Origin: an uncultured Clostridia bacterium
GTDB lineage: Bacteria; Bacillota; Clostridia; Oscillospirales; CAG-272
Assembly (NCBI GenBank): GCA_944381085.1
Contig: CALWJX010000094.1
Location: 1 to 33,619, forward strand
Reading direction: 5' to 3'
Length of the DNA: 33,619 nt
In this document: positions 6,414-15,188 of the stretch, one piece after another
How positions within the stretch are numbered: position 1 is the first letter of the stretch
How the letters are laid out: each line of letters starts with the position of its first letter
Translations under genes and position numbers: made by a program
Notes under the pieces: generated by a model
Databases searched by the model: none
What the model was told of the DNA's origin: nothing
The model's input: the letters and a program-made list of their open reading frames with translations, nothing else

Positions 6414-8024
6414 TTAAACATGCACTATGTTTACGTTTTGACACTCCGATACCGCGATGGGATGTTTCCCACCCAGGATTTGGTTTCGTTGCATTGTAAG
6501 CCCGTCCACGTTTCGCACAAAGACGGCGTGCTCGTTACTTTGGGCATCGATAAAGTTGTCTTCGATTACGATATTATACATACTCTGGCAGCACGCGTGG
6601 GGAGCATCGGAGATAACCAGAATCCCGCCAACCTTGGTCAAAACACCGCATTGTTCAATACGATTTTCTCGGATGGTGACGTTGTGCGGACATACTCCCT
6701 CCGACCAGTAAGCTTCGGCGGCAATTTCGATGGCGGGCCCTTCGCAGTGACGGAAATAGTTTTTTTCCAGTAGTACGTCTCTGGATTTGATTAAGATTCC
6801 CCGTGCACAGTGCGATTGGATCCTGCAGCCCGAGATCTCCACACGGGGCAATCGCGTAATATCAGCAAGCATCAGACCCTTGGTATCCGCGGGAAGAGGG
6901 TGATCCAGTTCAACCCGACAGCACCACTTTTCTTCCATCGGAATACAGGAAAGCACGGTAAAAGTATCTTTGGTGAGAAGAGTATTTCTGTCAACCAATT
7001 CTAAAACGTCTCCGACGTCGGGATAATCAAGGGTTTGTGCGTGTGTACCGTCGGGGGTCTTCTCTTGCATGATACAAGTACAAGGGGACAGTATTTCGAT
7101 GATGTCCTGATAGTAGGCGTGCACGTTTATGAAATCATCACCATGTGCTTTGGAATGGCAATCCTCATAGCGCAGAAATCCTTTTACCGAGGTAAAATGG
7201 GTGGCGTCGGTGTTGGTGGACCAGTGCTGCCCGGGGGATGGAATGACCGACAAGCGTCGAAGCAAAATGTCTTCGCAGCGGTTGCCCACAATGCCCATAC
7301 CCGGTTGGGCGTGAATTTTAACGTCCGTCAGCGTAATGCCTTTTGCCCGTTCGATGAGAATTGCTGGTCGGAAATGATAGGTGTGTATGGTGTAGTATTG
7401 CATCCTGACCCTCACACCGCTGTCGGGTTTGACAAGCATTCGGCAGTGGAAGGAATCGAGAACGGTAAAGTCAAATTTGGGTGTGCACAAATAACGATCG
7501 GTGTCGGGGTCATAGAAGCGGTCGCGCAGGGAACAGGGAGTTTGGGGCTGCAAAGGAAAATCTTTACCGAAGGATACTTCCACTTCAAGGAAAATCCCGT
7601 TTTCCCGTTCGATCGGTTTCACCGAGGTGATTGTTCCATAGCTGTATGGCTTGCGTTTGTAGTCGATGGTCAGACCGCACAGCTCAACGTTTTCACAATC
7701 GATGACAGAGACGGGCTCCATAAATCCATCTACCAAAAACAGCGCGCCATACGCAGAGATTCTTGTGTTTTTCTGTCCCGCAAGCGACATCCCGCGGGAA
7801 TAGGCAAAATGAGGGGAGAACATCACAGGCTGGGGATTGGCGCCAAAATCCCCCGACAAAACGCGTTCCATGGTTTCTTTTGCCAAAGAAGAAGTGATGG
7901 TGTAGACCCCGGGCTCTATGATCAGCTCAGAGCCGGGATGGTCTGCCAGCCAGTGCATGGCGCACTCGATACGCTCCATATCGGTTGACCCGGAAAAAGC
8001 AGAAAGCACTATACGTTGTTCCAT
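6414..8024 (-). CDS. Right-handed parallel beta-helix protein, resembling GH110 alpha-1,3-galactosidases
   Basis: 536 residues. It opens with a pectate-lyase-like cap (ECAMHWLADHPGSELIIEPGVYTI), then many beta-helix coils: VSVIDCENVELCGLTIDY, GITLTDVKIHAQPGMGI, VEISGCRIQSHCARGILIKSRDVLLEKNYFRHC, NVTIRENRIEQCG, NIVIEDNFIDAQS and the terminal GLTMQRNQILGG. The stretch with STNTDATHF, CHSKAHGDDFINVHAYY has the paired-Asp layout seen in GH110 enzymes (DATHF ... DDxINVH), which cleave terminal alpha-galactose. No signal peptide is visible, so it may act inside the cell. The ATG at 8024 has AAAGGAG eight bases upstream. Family assignment is moderate: it could be another glycan-acting beta-helix enzyme. 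Confidence 0.7.
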   Translation of the reverse strand: MEQRIVLSAFSGSTDMERIECAMHWLADHPGSELIIEPGVYTITSSLAKETMERVLSGDFGANPQPVMFSPHFAYSRGMSLAGQKNTRISAYGALFLVDGFMEPVSVIDCENVELCGLTIDYKRKPYSYGTITSVKPIERENGIFLEVEVSFGKDFPLQPQTPCSLRDRFYDPDTDRYLCTPKFDFTVLDSFHCRMLVKPDSGVRVRMQYYTIHTYHFRPAILIERAKGITLTDVKIHAQPGMGIVGNRCEDILLRRLSVIPSPGQHWSTNTDATHFTSVKGFLRYEDCHSKAHGDDFINVHAYYQDIIEILSPCTCIMQEKTPDGTHAQTLDYPDVGDVLELVDRNTLLTKDTFTVLSCIPMEEKWCCRVELDHPLPADTKGLMLADITRLPRVEISGCRIQSHCARGILIKSRDVLLEKNYFRHCEGPAIEIAAEAYWSEGVCPHNVTIRENRIEQCGVLTKVGGILVISDAPHACCQSMYNIVIEDNFIDAQSNEHAVFVRNVDGLTMQRNQILGGKHPIAVSECQNVNIVHV

Positions 8025-8059
8025 GGAGAAATCTCCTTTAATCATTGTGTTTTAATCGC

Positions 8060-8093
8060 GCGAATGAATAATGAATGATGAATAATGAATAAG
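8060..8093. repeat. Short AT-rich tandem repeat (AATGAATAATGA)
   Basis: GAATGAATAATGAATGATGAATAATG-type iterations of the unit AATGAAT/AATGA between the beta-helix gene and the lipoprotein gene. Low-complexity repeat of unknown role. Confidence 0.5.
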
Positions 8094-8192
8094 TTTTTTG
8101 CGTATCAGATCGAGATAGCAGTCTTTATTATTCCGCTTGTATATAGGCGGCAATTCCATGTTTGATAAATCGATTAACATAATATTAGTATT

Positions 8193-8900
8193 TCACTCCG
8201 AAACAGTAAATACAACTGTGTTTTGTTCGGGTCGATAGTATTCAAAAGCTGAATATTGGTCTTCCACATAAACCCAACTCAAATACCAATCGCCGGGAAA
8301 CATTCTTTCGGAAACGGTTAGTGTAGCTGTGTAAATATCTTTTTTAGGATCGCCTTTTTCAATGTTGACCCAAGCACTTGCTTCATTTTCGGGTTTTTGT
8401 GCTGACTTTAATTGGATTTTGATGATAAACACATCATAGCGAGTATCAACATCAACATTGATGGTGATTGTATCTCCAATTGAAAGCACTCCATCTTTTT
8501 TCTCAAAAGTAACATCGTTAATAACGATTTCTTTCAACTTGGGAATACTATCTTGGCGTACTAAGACCTCGTTGCATACTGAACAGTGCTTGCCCTCTGT
8601 TTTTCCTTCGGACGCATATGTTGGCATTACTGCCGAATCAATAACCTCTGTATGCGCAAGTGAATCTATGTATTGAGTTTCTTTAGCACCGCAAGAGCAA
8701 ATTCGTTCTTCCTCACCCTTAACACTACAGGTGGAATTTTTTATGATTGACCACTCGCCATATTCGTGAACATGTGCATCTGTTACTGGATTGGTGTCAC
8801 CCGAAGATGAGCCGTTGGGAGTATCGTTTTGGCTATTATCACAAGAAGCAATAACGAAAACGCACATCAGTATTAAAGCCAAGGCTAATGTCTTTTTCAT
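8193..8900 (-). CDS. Secreted lipoprotein with Cys-rich HxH motif region
   Basis: 235 residues. Signal peptide with lipobox (CVFVIASC, Cys at about residue 20), then a Ser/Asn/Thr linker. Residues about 43-115 contain HVHEYGEW, CSVKGEEERICSCGAKETQYID and GKHCSVCNEVLV, a repeat type often seen in surface proteins of gut Clostridia. The C-terminal 120 residues look like a beta-sandwich (SIGDTITINVDVDTRYDVFIIKI, then YTATLTVSERMFPGDWYLSWVYV). Probably anchored on the outer face of the membrane. No family-level function is recognisable. It has its own AAGGAGG-like site (GGAGG about 10 bases before ATG). Confidence 0.7.
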   Translation of the reverse strand: MKKTLALALILMCVFVIASCDNSQNDTPNGSSSGDTNPVTDAHVHEYGEWSIIKNSTCSVKGEEERICSCGAKETQYIDSLAHTEVIDSAVMPTYASEGKTEGKHCSVCNEVLVRQDSIPKLKEIVINDVTFEKKDGVLSIGDTITINVDVDTRYDVFIIKIQLKSAQKPENEASAWVNIEKGDPKKDIYTATLTVSERMFPGDWYLSWVYVEDQYSAFEYYRPEQNTVVFTVSE

Positions 8901-9017
8901 GTAAAGGCCTCCTTCATAGTTTTCGAATATCTGTTGATGCTATTATATCACATTTTTGTGAATTTTTCAACTACATGGCTGATTCATATGTAAAGCCAAG
9001 GATAGCCTTGGCTTTTG

Positions 9018-9731
9018 TTACATCGTCATCTCAAAATCCGGTTCTTCATAACCGCCTGTTTTCATGCGGATGAGGCTGCCATCAAAGATGTCCGTTTGCA
9101 TTGCTTCAACTTCCTGATTCAAGAGCTTAAAGGCTGCGTAGTTACAGTCATCGATGACCACGGTATTTATCTCACCTGACAACAGCATTTTGATATTATG
9201 GGGATTTAGGCGGATATCTCCATCCGGAGTCTTGATTTCGAAAACCGCACTTGGGTGCTTCATGAGCTGACCGCGAACGGTTTTCATGAGTTGCTCTTGT
9301 TCCTTTTCCCAAGCTTCTTGAAACTGAATGCCCTCGGTGATTACCTCTGTGAATCGATCTGTATCCTCGCATACGTCTTTGAAGCGGATGCCAAAGTCTT
9401 CGAGAATATCAAGGTCATCGCAGGAACAGAAGAAACCTCCGGCTTCGCAATCGAAAAGCACTCGGCTGATATTGGGATCGTTTCTGAAAGCCTGTCTGAA
9501 GGCTGCTTCCCATTCGTAACCGTTACCGTGAGTCTTGAGTCCGATAGGTGTGGTTGTCGGTTCTCCAATAGATTTAGCATAATTGTCGAATGCTGTCTGA
9601 CAGTAATCTGCATACTGTCCGTTCAGCAGATCCAGCGGAAGGCAGAGAGTGTAAGTACCGTCATCGTGGTCGACAATATAAAAGGGACGGTTTTCAATGT
9701 TGAATTCATTTAATCGTCTTGTAGTTTCCAT
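9018..9731 (-). CDS. Unrecognised cytoplasmic protein (possibly DUF6329-like)
   Basis: 237 residues starting METTRRLNEF. I chose the ATG at 9731 because AAAGGA lies upstream at normal spacing; upstream extension is in a non-conserved frame. No signal peptide or membrane segment. The sequence has VFEIKTPDGDIRLNPHNIKMLLSGEIN and a Cys cluster FDCEAGGFFCSCDD near residue 95. Clostridial mobile regions often carry proteins of this type (DUF6329 is a guess). The next gene upstream, 9856-10638, runs in the same direction and is also unrecognised; the two may be co-transcribed. Confidence 0.55.
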   Translation of the reverse strand: METTRRLNEFNIENRPFYIVDHDDGTYTLCLPLDLLNGQYADYCQTAFDNYAKSIGEPTTTPIGLKTHGNGYEWEAAFRQAFRNDPNISRVLFDCEAGGFFCSCDDLDILEDFGIRFKDVCEDTDRFTEVITEGIQFQEAWEKEQEQLMKTVRGQLMKHPSAVFEIKTPDGDIRLNPHNIKMLLSGEINTVVIDDCNYAAFKLLNQEVEAMQTDIFDGSLIRMKTGGYEEPDFEMTM

Positions 9732-9855
9732 ACGTACATCCTTTCTTTTTCGAGTATGTAAACCTGCGGTTCTTGATTTCACACCGCAAGGCTTAAGGAG
9801 AAAATGAAATGAATCACATAACGAGGAGGCGGCACTATGTCCGCAGGTGAATGGG

Positions 9856-10638
9856 TTAGCCTTCAAAATCACGCTCTACGAGAGGCTCGTCGAGTTCATC
9901 CTCGGATTCGTCCTCGTAGTCATCATCCTCGTCGTAATCGTCTTCATCATCGCACAATCCAAGGTCACGCATTCGATCCTTAGCTGCAAACGCAGGGATG
10001 CAACCATCGCCATATGCATCAGCATAGGCTTCTTGGCCCGTGAGTGTCTTGTAGTAGCCGATAACGCCACCGTCATCCGGCTCAACGGTATCGAAGCAGA
10101 AGAGGGTGTCGATTTGGTCGCTCTTTTCCTTACGCGCGTACTGCACGACAAGGTTGAGAATGTCGTAACGCTTGTCACGCAAACACATGAGGAGGAACTT
10201 CGCACGGTTTGCCATGTGATTGATAAGGTTGGCAAGGTCATCGAATTCTACCTCTCCGGTTTCAGTTGCATAGGCTACGAGGTCAGAGTCCGCGATAAGG
10301 AACAGAACGAAAGCGAGAATTTCGTCATCGGGGATGAGTCCGTTCGTATATTTGTATTTATTAATTTCCAAACGAATCGAATCCATGAAAAAAGTATTTC
10401 GAGCTGCATAGAGGTCTGCAGCATAGCATTCGTTTTCGTATTGATACTTGAAAAATTCACCATCATCGGCTTTGATCTGATCTTTCAGCATACAGAGACC
10501 ACGCTCAAAGTTGAGGGGATCTGTATGTGCTACTAACGCAAGGAATTCTCCCGGAGCTATCGAATGGTTGATATCCTTTCCTGAAGACAAGGAAAGCGTG
10601 AGAGCCGCTTTTCTGTTTTGCATTTGATTTGCGTTCAT
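9856..10638 (-). CDS. Unrecognised protein with very acidic C-terminal tail
   Basis: 260 residues, AAGAGG upstream of the ATG. The body is helical and soluble (ALTLSLSSGKDINHSIAPGEFLALVAHTDPLNFERGL; FFMDSIRLEINKYKYTNGLIPDDEILAFVLFLIADSDLVAYA). The last 40 residues are mostly Asp/Glu (CDDEDDYDEDDDYEDESEDELDEP). Acidic tails of this kind occur in DNA-mimic or anti-restriction proteins and in chaperone-like factors, but nothing here proves that. Divergent from the HTH-AAA gene across a 190-base region rich in TTTCG/CGAAA repeats. Confidence 0.55.
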   Translation of the reverse strand: MNANQMQNRKAALTLSLSSGKDINHSIAPGEFLALVAHTDPLNFERGLCMLKDQIKADDGEFFKYQYENECYAADLYAARNTFFMDSIRLEINKYKYTNGLIPDDEILAFVLFLIADSDLVAYATETGEVEFDDLANLINHMANRAKFLLMCLRDKRYDILNLVVQYARKEKSDQIDTLFCFDTVEPDDGGVIGYYKTLTGQEAYADAYGDGCIPAFAAKDRMRDLGLCDDEDDYDEDDDYEDESEDELDEPLVERDFEG

Positions 10639-10767
10639 TTTAAACCTCTTAATAAGTATTCATAGATTGCTCTATGTAAAGCATTTTTTCTATCCGATTG
10701 TTGTTTCGCTAAATAACGAAATCCGCGAAACAAAACAATATTTTCGGAAAATATTTCGCAATTATCG

Positions 10768-10796
10768 TTGACAGTTTTCGCTGTTTATGCTATAAT
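10768..10796 (+). promoter_or_regulatory. Consensus sigma-A promoter for the HTH-AAA-nuclease gene
   Basis: TTGACA (10768-10773), 17 bases, TATAAT (10791-10796). The upstream 70 bases carry several TTTCG/CGAAA half-sites (for example GTTTCGctaaataaCGAAAT and TTTTCGGAAAATATTTCG), which could be operators for the HTH domain of the product or of the divergent gene. Confidence 0.8.
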
Positions 10797-10827
10797 GAAA
10801 CTATCATTTCGTTAAGGAGGCTTGGCA

Positions 10828-12669
10828 ATGAAATATATGACCTGTGCCGAAGCGCATTCGCTTTGGGGTATTACCGTCCGAAGAATACAACAAATGTGCA
10901 AAAACGGTGATATCAGAGGAGCAATCAAAGAAGGAAAATCGTGGCTGATACCGCGCGATACCGTCTGCCCCGCTTCAAATTTGAAAAACTTCCCGGCAGC
11001 ATCACAACAGTTAAAAAAGAAGCCTCTTCCAATAGGAGTATCCAATTTCAAAAAAGCAACTGCAGATTACTACTATGTGGACAAAACGCTTTTGATCAAA
11101 GAGTTCATTGATAACAAATCCGAAGTGACTTTGTTTACCCGTCCCAGACGGTTCGGCAAAACCCTGAATATGGACATGCTCCGTGTCTTTTTTGAGAAAA
11201 CCGATGAAGACAACGCCGTATACTTTCAGGATAAAAACATCTGGCAATGCGGAGAAGATTATACTTCTTTTCAGGGAAGATATCCTGTTATCTTCTTATC
11301 TTTCAAAGATGTGAAATGTGATAATTGGGAGACAACGCTTGACAAAATCGGTAAACTAATTACACTTGAATTTATCCGTCACGGTGAGCTTGAGGCGAGT
11401 GAGCAGCTCAGTATTTATGAAAAAGAGTTATATGTCCGGTTTGCCCGCGGTGAGGCAAGCGAAATGCAATATGAAATGTCATTGCAGTATCTTTCCATTA
11501 TGCTGTGCAAGCATTACAAAGAGAAAGTAATTATCATCATCGATGAATATGATACTCCCATTCAACAGGGACACTCCTGTGGTTTCTATGATCAGATCAT
11601 CGGGTTTATGCGTGGATTCTTTTCGGGGGGATTGAAGGATGACGCCAACCTTGCCTACGGTTTTTTGACCGGTATTCTTCGCGTGGCAAAGGAAAGCATC
11701 TTCAGCGGTCTCAACAATCTCAGAATCTGCTCTATACTGGACAAGGATTACAGCGGTTTCTTCGGCTTTACCAAGGACGAGGTCAAAGAGCTTCTTGCTT
11801 ACTATGGCGCTTCTGACAAGTATGATGAGGTGTGCGAATGGTATGACGGTTATCTTTTCGGAGACACGGAAATATTCAACCCTTGGTCGGTAATCAATTA
11901 TGTTGCCGATAAATGCGAACCCAAAGCTTTCTGGCAGTCAACCGGCAGCAACGATATTATCGGGGAAATTATCGGCTCCGCAACGCCCGATGTCATTGAG
12001 AATCTCCGTCAACTTCTGAATGGCGAGACAGTAACCACATATATTGATACGAATGTTATCTATCCTGAGGTACAAAAAGACCCCAACAGCATTTTCAGCT
12101 TTCTGTTGATTGCAGGATACCTGAAAGTTTCTAAATCCTACTCCGGAGATGCGGCGGTCAATATATATGATGTGTCAATCCCAAACAAGGAGATTACATT
12201 TGTTTACGAAAAAGAAGTTCTGGATAAAAATGATTTCAACAACATTGCAATCTCTGTTCAGCAGGCAATATTTACGCAGAATACCGCCAGACTTCAAGAG
12301 GTGCTTGAGAAGTTCATGATTGAATCCGTGTCTTTTTATGATGCCGGGAACGAAGGCTTTTATCACGGTCTGCTGCTTGGCTTATGTGCTATTCTCAGTA
12401 ATCGTTATTATGTCAGATCCAATGGTGAATCGGGATACGGTCGTTTCGATGTTCAGTTGATTCCCAAAATCAAATCCATTCCCGGTTTTATTTTTGAATT
12501 CAAACACGCCAAAACAGACAGCGAAGATTTATCTGCGCTTGCAAGGGAAGCATTGAACCAGATTATTGCTCAAAAATACGAAATACAAATGCAATCGCAG
12601 GGTATTTCTGAAATCGTAAAAATCGGTATTGCTTTTCGCGGCAAAAAAGCCTCTGTTGAGCGCGGTTGA
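10828..12669 (+). CDS. HTH-AAA-ATPase-like protein with PD-(D/E)XK nuclease domain
   Basis: 613 residues. Residues 1-45 form an excisionase-like HTH (SLWGITVRRIQQMCKNGDIRGAIKEGKSWLIP). Residues about 65-330 are the AAA-ATPase_like domain: YYYVDKTLLIKEF, Walker A-like RPRRFGKT (105-112), Walker B IIIIDEYDTP, and WYDGYLFG. The C-terminus (about 480-600) is the linked PD-(D/E)XK domain, with GYGRFDVQLIP and FIFEFKHAK giving the D and ExK residues. The family is very common and variable in gut Clostridia and is suspected to act in defence or as a mobile module; its reaction is unproven. Start is the ATG at 10828, seven bases after AAGGAGG. Confidence 0.85.
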   Translation: MKYMTCAEAHSLWGITVRRIQQMCKNGDIRGAIKEGKSWLIPRDTVCPASNLKNFPAASQQLKKKPLPIGVSNFKKATADYYYVDKTLLIKEFIDNKSEVTLFTRPRRFGKTLNMDMLRVFFEKTDEDNAVYFQDKNIWQCGEDYTSFQGRYPVIFLSFKDVKCDNWETTLDKIGKLITLEFIRHGELEASEQLSIYEKELYVRFARGEASEMQYEMSLQYLSIMLCKHYKEKVIIIIDEYDTPIQQGHSCGFYDQIIGFMRGFFSGGLKDDANLAYGFLTGILRVAKESIFSGLNNLRICSILDKDYSGFFGFTKDEVKELLAYYGASDKYDEVCEWYDGYLFGDTEIFNPWSVINYVADKCEPKAFWQSTGSNDIIGEIIGSATPDVIENLRQLLNGETVTTYIDTNVIYPEVQKDPNSIFSFLLIAGYLKVSKSYSGDAAVNIYDVSIPNKEITFVYEKEVLDKNDFNNIAISVQQAIFTQNTARLQEVLEKFMIESVSFYDAGNEGFYHGLLLGLCAILSNRYYVRSNGESGYGRFDVQLIPKIKSIPGFIFEFKHAKTDSEDLSALAREALNQIIAQKYEIQMQSQGISEIVKIGIAFRGKKASVERG

Positions 12670-12701
12670 AATTGTTAAATGTCTGCTATTCTCTGCTTTC
12701 C

Positions 12702-12733
12702 GGGCGAAAATTTCACACATTTTCGCCCTTTTT
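12702..12733 (+). terminator. Terminator between convergent genes
   Basis: GGGCGAAAA (12702-12710) pairs with TTTTCGCCC (12720-12728), followed by TTTTT. It ends the AAA-ATPase gene, and its T/A-rich flanks could also stop the recombinase operon from the other side. Confidence 0.85.
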
Positions 12734-12736
12734 CTG

Positions 12737-14341
12737 TTAAACTACAGCTTTTGTGCGGAATCCGTTATGAAGGATGATCGTAAGTTCTTCGGCACTATCG
12801 ACCCTGATCTGAGCAATCAGTTGACGGATGACGCCGTCCTCGAAGTTCGATATATCTACGCTTGCCTCTGTTATCTGCGTGAAGAGTCTGTCGAGTCTGC
12901 TGTCAATGTCAAGAGAAGGGCGTATCTTGGTCTTTTCAACCTCAATGATCTTTCGCAAATCGCTGATATTTGCGGAGATGCGTTTGAACTCATCTTCAAA
13001 ATCCTTTTGATTTCCTCGTTCGGCACAAATCTTTACAACTCTCATCATGTCATTTTCTTGTTCCTTGAGCTGCGCTTCAAGGCTTGCAATACAGATGTCC
13101 GTGCCAGTATCGATGAGGGCGTTACCGAGAGCTGCTTTCAGTTCATCCTTGACCGTATCCTTATCTTCAATGAGGTTTGAGAGCGCTTTCAGAATTGACT
13201 TGTGGATTTGTTCTTCTTCTATGGTGGGCGAAGAAGGGCATTTGTCTTTTCCGTATTCAAGCCTTGTGGTACATCTCCACACAATTTTCTTTTGTCCGTT
13301 TCGAGCCCATGTGCATCTTCTGTAAGGGCATCCGCAATCGCCGCACACAAGGAGTTCCGTGAGAGCGTATTTACTGCTGTATCTGCTTTTTTTCGGTGTT
13401 TCCTCGGTGCAGGGGGAGGCTTTTTTCTTTGCGTTTCTACGTGCATACTCTGCCTGTACACGGTCGAAAAATTCTCGCTCAATGATGGCCGGATGGTGGT
13501 CTGTAATATAGTGTTGCGGGAGTTGTCCGGTATTCTTCACCCGCTTATGTGTGAGCATATCGGAGCAGAATGTCTTTTGTGTGATGATGTCTCCCTTATA
13601 TTTTTCATTGCGGAGGATGGTTTGGAGTGTTGATGGATACCATAGTGCCTTTTTGCCCGGAGCTTTTACTCCGCGACCATTGAGTATCTCACATATACCA
13701 TTGAGGCTTGCACCGGAGTAGTAAAGTTCGAATATTTCTCTGATTACCTTGGCTTCTTCGTCGACAATTTTTATGCCGTCGCCTTCTTTGTGGTATCCGT
13801 AGATATCGCAAGTAAAGGCAACTTTTCCTTCGGCAAAAGCATGTCTGACTCCCCAGGTTACATTTTTGCTGATAGACTCAGATTCGGCCTGCGCGAAGTA
13901 TCCCATGATGGTTATCATGGCTTCACTTGTTTCGGTCAGCGTATTGATATTTTCTTTCTCGAAGATAACTCCGATTCCGAGTGCCTTTAGTTCTCGGATG
14001 TATTCAAGGCAGTCTACTGTGTTCCTTGCGAATCGGGATATGGACTTTACGAGGATCAGATCGATTTTATGTTGTCTGCAATGTTTTATCATTTTGAGGA
14101 ATTCCGGGCGTTTCTTTGCCATCGTACCGGTTATGCCTTTGTCAGCGTAGATACCGGCGTTCAGCCAATCCTTATGTTTTCCTATTTCTGCGTTGTAGTG
14201 TTCAATCTGAGCTTCATAGCTATTAGCCTGTTCGTCATGTTCTGTGGATACCCGGCAGTATGCTGCGACTTTTAAGAGTCGTCGCAGTGGTACGCCGGAG
14301 TTCGGTTGTGTTTTTTTGGCTTCAATTTTGTGTACGACCAT
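12737..14341 (-). CDS. Large serine recombinase, third in a trio
   Basis: 534 residues. Catalytic resolvase domain about residues 23-170 with VAAYCRVSTEHDEQ (nucleophilic Ser in RVST), ILVKSISRFARNT and FEKENINTL. Recombinase domain (IYGYHKEGDGIKIVDEEAKVIREIFELY) follows, then the zinc ribbon (VCGDCGCPYRRC ... WRCTTRLEYGKDKC) and a coiled-coil region (IASLEAQLKEQENDMM). All catalytic Arg motifs look intact. The start overlaps the end of the middle recombinase by 20 bases, with AAGGAG seven bases upstream of the ATG. Cuts and joins DNA at att sites of a mobile element, probably together with the other two. Confidence 0.92.
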   Translation of the reverse strand: MVVHKIEAKKTQPNSGVPLRRLLKVAAYCRVSTEHDEQANSYEAQIEHYNAEIGKHKDWLNAGIYADKGITGTMAKKRPEFLKMIKHCRQHKIDLILVKSISRFARNTVDCLEYIRELKALGIGVIFEKENINTLTETSEAMITIMGYFAQAESESISKNVTWGVRHAFAEGKVAFTCDIYGYHKEGDGIKIVDEEAKVIREIFELYYSGASLNGICEILNGRGVKAPGKKALWYPSTLQTILRNEKYKGDIITQKTFCSDMLTHKRVKNTGQLPQHYITDHHPAIIEREFFDRVQAEYARRNAKKKASPCTEETPKKSRYSSKYALTELLVCGDCGCPYRRCTWARNGQKKIVWRCTTRLEYGKDKCPSSPTIEEEQIHKSILKALSNLIEDKDTVKDELKAALGNALIDTGTDICIASLEAQLKEQENDMMRVVKICAERGNQKDFEDEFKRISANISDLRKIIEVEKTKIRPSLDIDSRLDRLFTQITEASVDISNFEDGVIRQLIAQIRVDSAEELTIILHNGFRTKAVV

Positions 14342-15188
14342 TTTTTTCTCCTTCTGTTCTTATGATGGCGCCGTTTATGAAGTGTATGGCTATTTTACCT
14401 TTAGCATCTACCGTCAGGTGCGATACGGTTCGTTCTATGAGTTCCGTATCCACACCGTCAAGTCTTGGTCTGCCGATGTAGTCCTGTTTAATTGTTTCGG
14501 TCAATTCTTCGGAGATATCATATTCGCAGTTATCGTACTTAAGAGAAGCGAGGTTGAGAATATCTTCGAAGGCTGTTTCAAAGTTGAGTCCGGGCGAGTT
14601 GAGCATTTGGATTATCTCGTTGGATTTTGCGGTTATCTCAGGTTCGGATTCATATGTTTCTTTGGGCTCTGTCTCGTCGAGAAGTTCGGGGTGGTCAATG
14701 ACTGAGTTTAAAATATCACGTATTCTTTTATAAAATGGTTCATCGTTGATCACTGTACCGGCACAGCGTTTACATTTCCATCGTCTGTAGTTTCGATTCT
14801 GAACATCGTGGACGATTCTTTCTCCGCATTCCTGACAAAAGGCACGCTTCTTCAGCACTGTGGCTCGCGGATCAGTGTTGTAACCACTATATTTTGTGGA
14901 TATCAGTTTTGATACGGCAGTGAATTGATCGTTGTCAATTATTTGTGGGTATTTCTCGGTACCGCAGTACATAGGGCATTCAAGGATGCGCTTTACCATA
15001 TGCTTGTTCCACGCGGTTTTTCCCTGGTAGTAATCGATACCTTTGTCAGTCAGATCCTTGGCAATTGCAGAGAATGACTTCCCGTTAAGGTAATCGATGT
15101 AAATTCCTTGGATGACCGAGGCAGCGGTTTTATCTACCCTGATATAACCTTCACGTATAACGTATCCATAGGGAATTATCCTTTTCAT
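14322..15188 (-). CDS. Serine-recombinase-like protein without catalytic domain, middle of trio
   Basis: 288 residues. It starts directly in the recombinase domain (RIIPYGYVIREGYIRVDKTAASVIQGIYIDYLNGKSFSAIAKDL) and has a zinc ribbon (FCQECGERI ... WKCKRC) and a short helical tail. The resolvase domain with the Ser nucleophile is absent, and this is not a truncation by frameshift: the gene starts with an ATG overlapping the stop of the upstream recombinase (TAATG) and its own stop lies inside the downstream start. It could bind att DNA as a specificity or regulatory subunit in a hetero-oligomer with its two catalytic neighbours. Confidence 0.85.
   Translation of the reverse strand: MKRIIPYGYVIREGYIRVDKTAASVIQGIYIDYLNGKSFSAIAKDLTDKGIDYYQGKTAWNKHMVKRILECPMYCGTEKYPQIIDNDQFTAVSKLISTKYSGYNTDPRATVLKKRAFCQECGERIVHDVQNRNYRRWKCKRCAGTVINDEPFYKRIRDILNSVIDHPELLDETEPKETYESEPEITAKSNEIIQMLNSPGLNFETAFEDILNLASLKYDNCEYDISEELTETIKQDYIGRPRLDGVDTELIERTVSHLTVDAKGKIAIHFINGAIIRTEGEKNGRTQN

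Noticed and set aside
5964..6773. Plus-strand frame of 269 codons across 5964-6773
   Set aside because: It runs through two terminators and then antisense to the beta-helix gene; composition is not protein-like.
7035..7988. Plus-strand frame of 317 codons
   Set aside because: Shadow of the beta-helix gene on the other strand, whose motifs and ribosome binding site are clear.
9847..10536. Hydrophobic-looking plus-strand frame opposite 9856-10638
   Set aside because: The apparent membrane helix is the antisense reading of the acidic tail (Asp/Glu codons give Val/Ile/Leu); no start signal.
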